This document shows positions 1 through 6,289 of a stretch of 8,250 nucleotides of DNA, piece by piece (position 1 is the stretch's first letter; every line of letters starts with the position of its first letter). The notes beneath the pieces are model-generated. The model was not told the origin of the DNA. It worked only from the letters and a program-made list of their open reading frames with translations, and made no database searches. The stretch lies in the NCBI GenBank assembly GCA_029218485.1, contig JAQXRK010000113.1:1-8250 (forward strand), read 5' to 3'. A program made the position numbers and the translations under genes. This DNA comes from a bacterium. Its GTDB lineage: Bacteria > Bacillota > Clostridia > Christensenellales > CAG-138.

Positions 1-334
1 TGAGCAGATGCTCTGGAACCTTGGCGCCCATCCCGATAAGCCCGGGTATGAACAAGCCATTCGTCTCCTTGAACTGATGATAGACCGCCCCATTGTACAA
101 AACATTTCTTCTTTCTACCAGCTGTCCAGTCAGGCGCAGGGAATTCATGTTTCAAAAATTGAAAAGAGCGTGCGGGATATGATCCATAACATCTGGGAAA
201 CCAATCCCGTTCTGCCGGAATTCTTCCTGTCGAGGGGCTACTCCAAAAATAATCCGCCGAGCACAAAGGCATTTCTCTATACGCTTGCCACCTACCTCCG
301 CCTTTACGGATCCGACTCGAAAAAGCAGGAATGA
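1..334 (+). CDS. Spo0A C-terminal (DNA-binding) domain protein, 5' end outside window
   Basis: The reading frame is open to the left edge (codons start at base 2, reading E-Q-M-L-W-N-L-G) and ends with TGA at 332-334, so about 110 residues are visible. The sequence follows the Spo0A effector domain: an opening LWNLGAHPDKPGYEQAI segment (Spo0A: I.EIGVPAHIKGY.YLREAI), then a helix-turn-helix whose recognition helix SKIEKSVRDMIHNIW matches SRVERAIRHAIEVAW, and an ending FLYTLATYLRL (Spo0A: FIAMVADKLRL). The E and second R of the ER..R DNA-contact pattern are kept; the first R is K. It should bind DNA at 0A-box-like sites. It looks too divergent to be the main Spo0A, so a paralogue or stand-alone effector domain is more likely. 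Whether a receiver domain precedes it cannot be seen. It converges on sigE with 6 bases between stop codons. Family assignment is confident; role is inferred. Confidence 0.8.
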   Translation, partial: EQMLWNLGAHPDKPGYEQAIRLLELMIDRPIVQNISSFYQLSSQAQGIHVSKIEKSVRDMIHNIWETNPVLPEFFLSRGYSKNNPPSTKAFLYTLATYLRLYGSDSKKQE

Positions 335-359
335 TACGGCCTATTGCATCCGTATCATT
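330..359. terminator. Hairpin shared by two convergent gene ends
   Basis: A perfect 10-bp inverted repeat pairs AATGATACGG (330-339) with CCGTATCATT (350-359) around a 10-base loop. The left arm contains the stop codon of the Spo0A-domain gene, and the right arm lies within the last codons of sigE. On the - strand the stem is followed after four bases by TTTTT (complement of 321-325). On the + strand the following tract is weaker (TTTCCTTAT). It is probably a bidirectional intrinsic terminator, better for sigE than for the rightward gene. Confidence 0.6.
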
Positions 360-1054
360 TCCTTATGCAGCCGCTTGATGATCCTTTTTTCAAGCCTTGA
401 TATATAGCTTTGAGAGATGCCGAGCAGATCCGCCACCTGCTTTTGGGTGCATTCCGGCTGGTCATTCAAGCCAAAGCGCATCTCGACGATCTTTTTTTCC
501 CGCGGTGAGAGCTTCTGCAGTGCCTTGCGGAGCAGCTCACGGTCCACTTCATCTTCCAGATCACGGCTGATCATATCGCTGTCCGTCCCCAGAATATCCG
601 ACAGCAGCAGTTCATTGCCGTCCCAATCCACGTTGAGCGGCTCATCAAACGATACCTCCAGCTTCAGACGATTCGCCCGGCGCAAATGCATCAGAATCTC
701 ATTTTCGATGCATCTGGAGGCGTATGTCGCCAGCTTGATCTTCTTATCCGGATCAAACGTATTCACGGCCTTGATCAAACCAATGGTCCCTATGGAGATC
801 AGGTCTTCAATGCCAACGCCCGTGTTCTCAAATTTTCTGGCGATATAAACAACAAGCCGAATATTATGCTCGATGAGCGCATTCTTCGCCGCCTGCTCGC
901 CCGCTTTCAAACGCTGGATCCACTGCTGTTCCTCTTCCGGAGGGAACGGTGCCGGCAGCGTCTCCCCGGAGTGTATGTAGAGCACCGGCTTTCTGATCCG
1001 GGCCAGCAGGCGCAGATACTGTTGTTTGCACCAGAAGCGAAGCAGCTTGATCAT
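341..1054 (-). CDS. sigE: RNA polymerase sporulation sigma factor SigE (pro-sigma-E)
   Basis: Mother-cell sigma factor of sporulation, made as an inactive membrane-associated precursor and activated by SpoIIGA after septation. The 237 residues are close to the usual length. The N-terminal ~30 residues are the hydrophobic/basic pro-sequence, followed by the processing-site region (VLYIHSGETLP; B. subtilis VYYIGGSEALP). Region 2 (about 61-127) is almost identical to B. subtilis SigE: NIRLVVYIARKFENTG, then EDLISIGTIGLIKAVNTF and KIKLATYASRCIENEILM. EVSFDEPLN.DWDGNELLLSD lies at 133-153. Region 4 (about 177-231) has the helix-turn-helix ISQSYISRLEKRIIKRL. The start is ATG 1052-1054 after a purine-rich AAAGGAAAGGGG ribosome site that lies inside spoIIGA, so translation is probably coupled. 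It is the last gene of the operon; sigG, often next in other spore formers, does not follow. Confidence 0.97.
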   Translation of the reverse strand: MIKLLRFWCKQQYLRLLARIRKPVLYIHSGETLPAPFPPEEEQQWIQRLKAGEQAAKNALIEHNIRLVVYIARKFENTGVGIEDLISIGTIGLIKAVNTFDPDKKIKLATYASRCIENEILMHLRRANRLKLEVSFDEPLNVDWDGNELLLSDILGTDSDMISRDLEDEVDRELLRKALQKLSPREKKIVEMRFGLNDQPECTQKQVADLLGISQSYISRLEKRIIKRLHKEMIRMQ

Positions 1055-1844
1055 GTCTTTTTCCCCTTTCCTTTGGCAGCAGTGCGCTGTCTATTATCGC
1101 TTGAACGCCGTCTATGGGTGCGGCTGAAGCAGCAACGAATGCATCGACGGCGTGCCAGCCATGCAGAAACACCTGTATGCGCTTTGGCTTCACCGCATAG
1201 AGCAATCCGCCGCCGCTCACCGTAGCATAGGACACGGGATATCCAGTACCACAATCGGGCATAAACCGCCGGTCGACAATGACGACCGGTTTGCCGCTCA
1301 ATGGTTCTGTAAGCAGGTTTCCACTATCCGCAAGCGCCGTCAATTCCAGCGTACGGTCTGCAAGGACGATGCGAACGGCTACCCTGCGGCTGCGGCTGCG
1401 AAATACGGAAAACGCAGCGCGCACCAGCCTTGGCAGAAGGCATCCGGCCGAAATGCCCAGCAACGCCAGGCGAACCGGAACAGTTCCGATTAAGCCCCCG
1501 TTGGAGAGCGTTCCGCCGAACATCAGGCAAAGACCGAGCAGCATCCCGCCGGTCAAGCAGGCGGCGGCCAAGAGCGCAATCAGAGCACGGGGAATATCCC
1601 GAATGCCATGGATCAGCGGGATTGCCGCCACCAAGCAGAGCAATAGTTTACAGAGCCAAAAATGCAGCGCGGGCAAAACCGTCAATGACAGCAGCGCATA
1701 TGCAGCGCCAAGCAGCGAAGCGGCGACTCCGAAAAACGGGCGCAGTTTCAGACCGCTGATGGCGGAAGCGAGGCGAAGCATCAGAAGGTTCATGAGCGTG
1801 TTGTCGAGCAAAAACAGTTCGATGGACAGTTCCATGCCTGTCAC
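864..1844 (-). CDS. spoIIGA: Sigma-E processing peptidase SpoIIGA (probable true end near 1051)
   Basis: Membrane-embedded aspartic protease that removes the pro-sequence of sigma-E. The N-terminal half (about 1-140) is hydrophobic with several membrane segments. The cytosolic half carries the catalytic signature ALADSGNLLTEPLSGKPVVIV (Asp about 173), matching GLIDSGNQLYDPLTKTPVMII in B. subtilis. It starts with GTG at 1844 in a GTGA overlap with the spoIIE stop; ATG at 1835 is an alternative and neither has a clear ribosome site. The conserved end (VQAIIDSALLPKERGK, compare B. subtilis DAIIHPKMLSGKAVKHVS) is reached at about base 1060. In-frame reading then adds some 62 residues of arginine/glycine/alanine-rich, unrecognisable sequence overlapping sigE by 190 bases. 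A -1 shift at G GGA AAA (1065-1059) would instead end the protein as ...ERGKKT at TGA 1051-1053, giving 264 residues and an ATGA overlap with sigE. A real or sequencing indel, or programmed frameshifting, would explain this. Confidence 0.9.
   Translation of the reverse strand: MTGMELSIELFLLDNTLMNLLMLRLASAISGLKLRPFFGVAASLLGAAYALLSLTVLPALHFWLCKLLLCLVAAIPLIHGIRDIPRALIALLAAACLTGGMLLGLCLMFGGTLSNGGLIGTVPVRLALLGISAGCLLPRLVRAAFSVFRSRSRRVAVRIVLADRTLELTALADSGNLLTEPLSGKPVVIVDRRFMPDCGTGYPVSYATVSGGGLLYAVKPKRIQVFLHGWHAVDAFVAASAAPIDGVQAIIDSALLPKERGKRHDQAASLLVQTTVSAPAGPDQKAGALHTLRGDAAGTVPSGRGTAVDPAFESGRAGGEECAHRA
1058..1070 (-). promoter_or_regulatory. sigE ribosome-binding site with embedded G GGA AAA slippery heptamer
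   Basis: On the - strand, bases 1070-1058 read GAAAGGGGAAAAA, just upstream of the sigE ATG (1054). The purine-rich stretch serves as the sigE Shine-Dalgarno region. In the spoIIGA frame it is read AGG GGA AAA AGA, so the heptamer G GGA AAA has the X XXY YYZ phase of -1 slippery sites. The ribosome site is supported by position; the frameshift role is inference. Confidence 0.5.
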
Positions 1845-4123
1845 GCAATCTGTATGACCATAACGGTCATATCATCCGCTGCCCCCGCCTCGACCGCACT
1901 GTTCAGGAGCCTTTCCGCAGCGGTCTGGCTATCCACGCCATCCTGCAATGCGGCTTGAATGGCCGCAACCGTATGTTCGCCCAGCGCGTCCAAGGCACCG
2001 TCCGACAACATGATGATCGCATCATGCCTGCGGATTCGCGCCTGCTGTATGGCTGGGCGCGCTTCGTCCACGATGCCGGCCGGCAACGCTTCCGCGCACA
2101 CCGTGTGAACCCGGTCCGATCGACAGACGAATGTCGGCGGTGCGCCGCATTTGATAAACTCCGCATGCCCAGAGCGCAGGTTGAGATACAGCGCGTCAAG
2201 CGTCGCATACATGTCCTGTTCCCGCTTGAGCAGCAAGCGGTTCACGCTCTCCATGGCCAGATCTCTCGAAAATCCCGTGCTGAACAGATCGAACAACAGG
2301 CGAATCGCTGACTGACTCTCGTTTCTGGCCGCTTCCCCCGCCCCCATACCGTCGCTCAGCGCATAGAGCACCTTTCCCTGCGGCAAACGCCGCTCCCCCG
2401 TGCTGTCTCCGCTGACACCGCTCCGGCTGATGGCAGCGCTGGCGGTTCCCATCAGGGCTCTGAGCGGCTGGGCTTCCTCAAAGACGAACAGAGCCTGGCG
2501 TCCATCCTTTTCAGCGGATAGGATGGAGACCGGCCTGCGGAGCGTTGCATGCAGCGCCTCGCAGATGGGAAGCGACTGGTCGAGATAGGAGGCGGAAACA
2601 CGCACGTCCAGACGAAGTTTTCCCTCCGGGAAGGAGGCGTCTACGCCGAATACGCGGATACCGTGCCGGTCCAACGCTCCCGCGACCGCAAGCTCCAGAT
2701 CCTCATCCAGCCACCGCTCCTCCCCCACCCTCGCGGCAAGACCGTCCAGCACATCACACAAACCGTTGATCTGCCGATTGACGAACAGATTCTGCCGGGC
2801 TGTTTGCTCGCGCAATGCGGTTTGCACGCGGTACTGGTTCTGCGCCTGCCAGGCCGCGGCAGCCATTTGCGGCATATGCTTGCAGGATGGATCGAACGGC
2901 CGCCTGATCCGAATGCGCTCTCCCCGCTCATGCGCCTGCAGCATGACCGTCACCGTCTGGGCTGCCAACCTTGCATCGCGCCAGCACATTTTCTTGAGTG
3001 AACAATCCATACATACGCTTGCTGCCGCCTGCGCGATCCACTGGATCTGCGCATCCTGCGGCTCCGGCTCGTCCTGCTGCACATCGAAGAGCTCAGCGAT
3101 CTCCCTGCAGACCCTGACCGTTGTCTTCATCTCCTTGGCCGTGTGTTCGCGCATCCGCTTCATCGCTTTCTCAGAAAAACGTTCCCGATCCTTATCGGCA
3201 TCCAGATAGGCGCAAAGCGCCAGCAAACCGTTTCGCGGAATCAGCAAAAAGATAGCGCCGGATACGGCAAGGTTCAGCAAATTGATCGTGTGTGAGGCGG
3301 TATAGATATAGGTACCAACGGCAAGGCTGGCGCCCAGGAACCCGCCAAAGATACCAATCGTATCCATGCGACGCAGCAGAGAGCCCGCCAGTGTGCACGC
3401 GGCCAGACTGCCGACAAACATCAGCGTGAAATCTCCGCCAATGGTCAGAACCGCACCGAGCGCAACGGAAACGGCTACGCCGCTGACGCCGCGGGCAAGC
3501 GCAGCAATCATGGAAAAAACCAGAAGAAGCACCACCGGCAGCGAGAAACCGAATGCCTGCACATCCGTGACCGACAGCAGCAAAACTCCAAAGGACAGGC
3601 TGATGCTGACCTGCTCCGCATCGGAGAGCACATGGCGCTTTTTCAGGGAAGAAATTGTGCGAAGCGCACTCTGCATGATCAGCGCCGAAAACTCGCACAA
3701 CCCGATATTGATCAAGGCGCGCAGCAGCGTCGGCACATCGCCCGCGAAAAATACCGGCAAGAGAACCGCCTGCGCCAGAAACAGCAGAAACAGCCGGTCA
3801 AGCCTTGCAAAGCGCGGACTCCAGTGCGACCACAGGAGCTCGATCACATAGTACAGGATGCAGGCGCAAACAGCAGGATACTGCGGCGGCGACTGGAGCA
3901 GGATGGTGCCGAAAACGGCACCTAAAAATGTATAGTGTGCGTTGCAGTCAGCGATTGTCGCAGCCGCCAGAAACGCCAATCCAAAGGGCGCGACATCCCC
4001 AAAGAGACAAATGCGCCCAAGCAAAAGCGCAGTGAAGAACATCAGCAGCTCGCCGATAAACGCGCGTCGCTGGATGTAGAGCAGCAACCGATTCTGTTTT
4101 TGCACACCTTTGATGGTTTCCAT
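1841..4123 (-). CDS. spoIIE: Stage II sporulation protein E (membrane PP2C phosphatase)
   Basis: Dephosphorylates SpoIIAA, releasing sigma-F in the forespore, and works with FtsZ at the polar septum. Starting at ATG 4123 it has 760 residues (B. subtilis 827). The first ~310 residues are a polytopic membrane domain opening RRAFIGELLMFFTALLLGR. A central regulatory region follows, with a cysteine cluster VCMDCSLKKMC near 370-380. The C-terminal PP2C domain (about 560-760) has the metal-binding motifs ALSDGMGAGEAARNES (near 588), IIMLSDGALDALGE (near 703) and ADDMTVMVI at the end. An in-frame ATG at 4186 would give 781 residues. I prefer 4123 because it has a GGAG ribosome site at 4132-4129, and a TATAAT promoter element (4151-4146) falls inside the longer version. 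It is the first gene of the operon; its stop overlaps the spoIIGA start by four bases, implying coupled translation. Confidence 0.95.
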   Translation of the reverse strand: METIKGVQKQNRLLLYIQRRAFIGELLMFFTALLLGRICLFGDVAPFGLAFLAAATIADCNAHYTFLGAVFGTILLQSPPQYPAVCACILYYVIELLWSHWSPRFARLDRLFLLFLAQAVLLPVFFAGDVPTLLRALINIGLCEFSALIMQSALRTISSLKKRHVLSDAEQVSISLSFGVLLLSVTDVQAFGFSLPVVLLLVFSMIAALARGVSGVAVSVALGAVLTIGGDFTLMFVGSLAACTLAGSLLRRMDTIGIFGGFLGASLAVGTYIYTASHTINLLNLAVSGAIFLLIPRNGLLALCAYLDADKDRERFSEKAMKRMREHTAKEMKTTVRVCREIAELFDVQQDEPEPQDAQIQWIAQAAASVCMDCSLKKMCWRDARLAAQTVTVMLQAHERGERIRIRRPFDPSCKHMPQMAAAAWQAQNQYRVQTALREQTARQNLFVNRQINGLCDVLDGLAARVGEERWLDEDLELAVAGALDRHGIRVFGVDASFPEGKLRLDVRVSASYLDQSLPICEALHATLRRPVSILSAEKDGRQALFVFEEAQPLRALMGTASAAISRSGVSGDSTGERRLPQGKVLYALSDGMGAGEAARNESQSAIRLLFDLFSTGFSRDLAMESVNRLLLKREQDMYATLDALYLNLRSGHAEFIKCGAPPTFVCRSDRVHTVCAEALPAGIVDEARPAIQQARIRRHDAIIMLSDGALDALGEHTVAAIQAALQDGVDSQTAAERLLNSAVEAGAADDMTVMVIQIA

Positions 4124-4128
4124 GTATT

Positions 4129-4132
4129 CTCC
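4129..4132 (-). promoter_or_regulatory. spoIIE ribosome-binding site
   Basis: GGAG on the - strand, five bases before the ATG at 4123. It supports the shorter SpoIIE start over upstream in-frame ATGs at 4186, 4147 and 4141, which lack a comparable site. Confidence 0.55.
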
Positions 4133-4145
4133 AGCCCCCATTCCC

Positions 4146-4174
4146 ATTATAGGAACAAACCCTTGTCGAAAAAC
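4146..4174 (-). promoter_or_regulatory. Probable spoIIE operon promoter, Spo0A-activated sigma-A type
   Basis: A perfect TATAAT lies at 4151-4146 on the - strand. At the normal 17-base spacing the -35 position reads GTTTTT, which is poor. A Spo0A box (TTCGACA in this orientation, 4170-4164) sits 12 bases upstream of the -10. A weak -35 with an adjacent 0A box is typical of Spo0A-activated sigma-A promoters such as B. subtilis spoIIG and spoIIE. The predicted transcript would begin near 4139, giving a very short leader before the ATG at 4123. The element is seen; its activity is inferred. Confidence 0.6.
4163..4170 (+). promoter_or_regulatory. Spo0A box 1
   Basis: TTGTCGAA contains a perfect TGTCGAA core of the Spo0A consensus TTTGTCRAA. 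It lies just upstream of the spoIIE -10 element, where an activator could compensate for the weak -35. Confidence 0.6.
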
Positions 4175-4225
4175 TCGGTATCTCATGAGATCTGGAGCGC
4201 TTTTTTTGCGCGCAATTTCCGTAAA

Positions 4226-4234
4226 ATCGACAAG
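4226..4234 (-). promoter_or_regulatory. Spo0A box 2 (one core mismatch)
   Basis: Read on the - strand this is CTTGTCGAT, matching six of seven positions of the TGTCGAA core. It lies 62 bases (centre to centre) from box 1, about six helical turns, in the divergent control region. Confidence 0.4.
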
Positions 4235-4291
4235 GAAACCACGCAGCCGTGCCGCAGCCGGGCGTTTACAGCCGTTATTTTGCGGATTGCC

Positions 4292-4298
4292 TGTCGAA
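4292..4298 (+). promoter_or_regulatory. Spo0A box 3, near the dapL promoter
   Basis: A perfect TGTCGAA core lies 13 bases upstream of the proposed dapL -35 hexamer and 66 bases from box 2. It could serve as an upstream spoIIE site, regulate dapL, or both; the sequence does not decide this. Confidence 0.45.
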
Positions 4299-4311
4299 AA
4301 AGGAACGACGC

Positions 4312-4340
4312 TTGCGGCGAACGCGCGCGTGTGCTAAACT
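4312..4340 (+). promoter_or_regulatory. Probable sigma-A promoter for dapL operon
   Basis: TTGCGG (4312-4317) and TAAACT (4335-4340) are separated by exactly 17 bases, with a TG one base before the -10 (extended -10, TGCTAAACT). The dapL start follows 28 bases after the -10. No other good promoter is visible between here and the gene. Confidence 0.55.
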
Positions 4341-4357
4341 ATGGATATATTTGTTTT

Positions 4358-4362
4358 GGAGG
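4358..4362 (+). promoter_or_regulatory. dapL ribosome-binding site
   Basis: GGAGG six bases before ATG 4369 fixes the dapL start. The open frame extends upstream to an ATG at 4249, but that part does not resemble the family and would lie upstream of the proposed promoter. Confidence 0.8.
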
Positions 4363-4368
4363 TTTTGT

Positions 4369-5589
4369 ATGTTCAAAGCCAATGGTGATTACAGCTTGCT
4401 GCAAGGGAACTACCTGTTTTCCGAAGTGGGGAAACGTGCTGCCGCTTTCCAGAAAGCGCACCCGGAGGCCAACATCATTCGGATGGGGATCGGTGATGTG
4501 ACCAGACCGCTTGTTCCTGCGGTGATCGAGGCGATGCATGCCGCCGTGGATGAAATGGGCCATGAGGAGTCTTTCCGCGGTTACGGACCCGACTTTGGAT
4601 ATGAGTTCCTGCGCCAGGCGATCGTTTCCCGTGACTATGCGTCCAGGGGCATCGATATTTGCGAGGATGAAGTCTTCGTATCGGACGGTGCAAAGTGCGA
4701 CGTCGGCAACATCCAGGAGTTGTTTTCCAAAGACTGCGTGGTCGCCGTTACCGATCCGGTCTATCCGGTGTATGTGGACACGAACGTGATGTCCGGGCGT
4801 GGCGGCCGCTATGTCAACGGCGGCTATGACGGGATTGTCTATCTCCCGTGCACGGCGGAGAATGGATTTGTGCCGGAGATGCCCGCAATCGATGTGGACG
4901 TCATGTATCTCTGCTACCCGAACAATCCAACCGGCACAACGCTGACAAAGGCGCAGCTCGCTGAGATCGTTGCGTATGCGCGCAAAAACGGAATTCTGAT
5001 CCTCTATGATTCCGCTTATGAAGCCTATATATCGGAGCCGGATAAGCCGCACAGCATCTATGAAGTTGAAGGTGCAAGGGAATGCGCCATCGAGTTCCGC
5101 TCAATGAGCAAAACGGCCGGCTTCACCGGGACGCGCTGTGCCTATGCGGTTGTGCCGAAAACGCTGCAGTATCAGGATACCTTTGGCAATACCGTGTCGC
5201 TCAACCAAATGTGGGGCCGTCGCGTCGCGACAAAATTCAACGGCGTATCCTATATCACGCAGCGCGGCGCGGCAGCTGCATATTCCGATGAAGGATATGC
5301 CCAGATTCAGGCCGTTATTGCTGACTATATGGAAAACGCACGCATCATCCGCGAAAGCCTCCAGGCTGCCGGCTATACCGTTTATGGCGGTGTAAACGCG
5401 CCCTATATCTGGCTGAAGGTTCCGCACGGCGACAGCTGGCGCTTTTATGACGAGCTTTTGGCGCAGCACCACATCGTCGGAACCCCCGGAGCTGGCTTTG
5501 GCAAAGCCGGAGAAGGATATTTCCGCATGACCGCGTTTGCATCCCGCCAAAACACGATTCGCGCCATGGAGCGAATTGCCGGAAAGTAA
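4369..5589 (+). CDS. dapL: LL-diaminopimelate aminotransferase
   Basis: Cytosolic PLP enzyme that converts tetrahydrodipicolinate and glutamate directly to LL-2,6-diaminopimelate, bypassing the succinyl/acetyl branch of lysine and peptidoglycan synthesis. The 406 residues match the usual ~410 of DapL. It begins GDYSLLQGNYLFSEVGKR, with IRMGIGDVTRPL near 37-48. HEESFRGYGPDFGYEFLR, the family's glycine-rich region, is near 65-82, and SDGAKCDVGNIQ (105-116) contacts PLP. YPNNPTGT lies at 183-190 and YDSAYEAYI at 213-221. The PLP lysine is K248 in SMSKTAGFTGTR, with the carboxylate-binding Arg near 256. The kinase gene starts 10 bases downstream, so the two are co-transcribed. A Spo0A box near the promoter hints at sporulation control, unproven. 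Confidence 0.95.
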   Translation: MFKANGDYSLLQGNYLFSEVGKRAAAFQKAHPEANIIRMGIGDVTRPLVPAVIEAMHAAVDEMGHEESFRGYGPDFGYEFLRQAIVSRDYASRGIDICEDEVFVSDGAKCDVGNIQELFSKDCVVAVTDPVYPVYVDTNVMSGRGGRYVNGGYDGIVYLPCTAENGFVPEMPAIDVDVMYLCYPNNPTGTTLTKAQLAEIVAYARKNGILILYDSAYEAYISEPDKPHSIYEVEGARECAIEFRSMSKTAGFTGTRCAYAVVPKTLQYQDTFGNTVSLNQMWGRRVATKFNGVSYITQRGAAAAYSDEGYAQIQAVIADYMENARIIRESLQAAGYTVYGGVNAPYIWLKVPHGDSWRFYDELLAQHHIVGTPGAGFGKAGEGYFRMTAFASRQNTIRAMERIAGK

Positions 5590-5599
5590 GGAATGAGCT

Positions 5600-6289
5600 A
5601 TGGCCTATATCATCGCGTTTGAGGGCATTGACGGTACCGGCAAGGGCACGCAGATGCAATGCGCCGCTCAGTATCTGGCGGAAGCCGGCTTCCGGGTTGG
5701 GCAGCTGTCCTTCCCCATCTATGAGTCCTTCTTTGGCCGTGAAGTCGGAAACCGTCTGACCGGCCGGGACGGCGTGCGTGCGGACAGCGTTGACGGCAAG
5801 AGCATGGCGCTGTGGTTTGCGCTCGATCGCTTTGAAGCCTTCCAAACGTTCGATCTTCATTCGGTTGATGTGCTTTTGATCAATCGCTATGTTCTGTCAA
5901 ATGCCGTTTACCAGAGTATCCGCGATTGTGATATCGGCAAGCCGGACATGCTGCAATTTGTGCTGGAACTGGAACATGAGCATTTCGGCATTCCGCGTGC
6001 GGACTCCTGTCTTCTGTTTGATATGGATCTGGCACAGGCAGCCGAAAATGTGGGCAAAAAAGGATTCCGCGCTTATGTTGGCAGCAAGACCAGCGACATC
6101 TACGAATCCATTCCTGAGATTCAGCGGCGTGCGCGGGAAAAATATCTGCAGTATGCTGCCGGTGATCCGAATGTCCACATCATTCCCTGCATGGAGCATG
6201 GCCGGCTGAAGAGCATCGACGCCATTGCCCAGCTCGTCCGGAATGTGCTCGACGGGTTACGGATTCAAAAATCGGAAGTGGAACGATGA
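5600..6289 (+). CDS. tmk: Thymidylate kinase family protein (dTMP kinase)
   Basis: Predicted to phosphorylate dTMP to dTDP with ATP in dTTP synthesis. The 229 residues are slightly longer than the typical 200-215. The P-loop FEGIDGTGKGTQ (7-18, Lys15) has the form of thymidylate kinases lacking an arginine in the loop. FALDRFE (73-79) and the signature NRYVLSNAVYQ (95-105) follow. The LID-like segment 151-170 is rich in K and R (VGKKGFRAYVGSK). The family signature is normally DRY or DRH; here the aspartate is asparagine, so substrate range may differ. AAGGA at 5588-5592, seven bases before ATG 5600, is the ribosome site. The stop TGA overlaps the ATG of a 21-codon ORF. A second, housekeeping tmk elsewhere is possible; if so, this would be a paralogue. 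Confidence 0.85.
   Translation: MAYIIAFEGIDGTGKGTQMQCAAQYLAEAGFRVGQLSFPIYESFFGREVGNRLTGRDGVRADSVDGKSMALWFALDRFEAFQTFDLHSVDVLLINRYVLSNAVYQSIRDCDIGKPDMLQFVLELEHEHFGIPRADSCLLFDMDLAQAAENVGKKGFRAYVGSKTSDIYESIPEIQRRAREKYLQYAAGDPNVHIIPCMEHGRLKSIDAIAQLVRNVLDGLRIQKSEVER

Noticed and set aside
1051..1254. 67-codon open frame on the - strand inside spoIIGA
   Set aside because: Not an independent gene. Only its last few codons matter, as the proposed -1 tail of SpoIIGA.
1802..1808. TGTCGAG resembling a Spo0A box near the spoIIGA start
   Set aside because: It lies within coding sequence with no promoter elements nearby and mismatches the consensus; probably chance.
3192..3698. 168-codon alternative frame within spoIIE
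   Set aside because: Out-of-frame reading of the SpoIIE membrane region, rich in histidine, arginine and alanine, with no motif of its own.
4181..4190. TCTCATGAGA palindrome in the divergent control region
   Set aside because: Short, AT/GC balanced and not repeated; it overlaps an unlikely upstream ATG and shows no tie to a known operator.
4339..5052. 237-codon open frame antisense to dapL
   Set aside because: It is the complement of a strongly conserved aminotransferase; its translation shows no recognisable domain or start signal.
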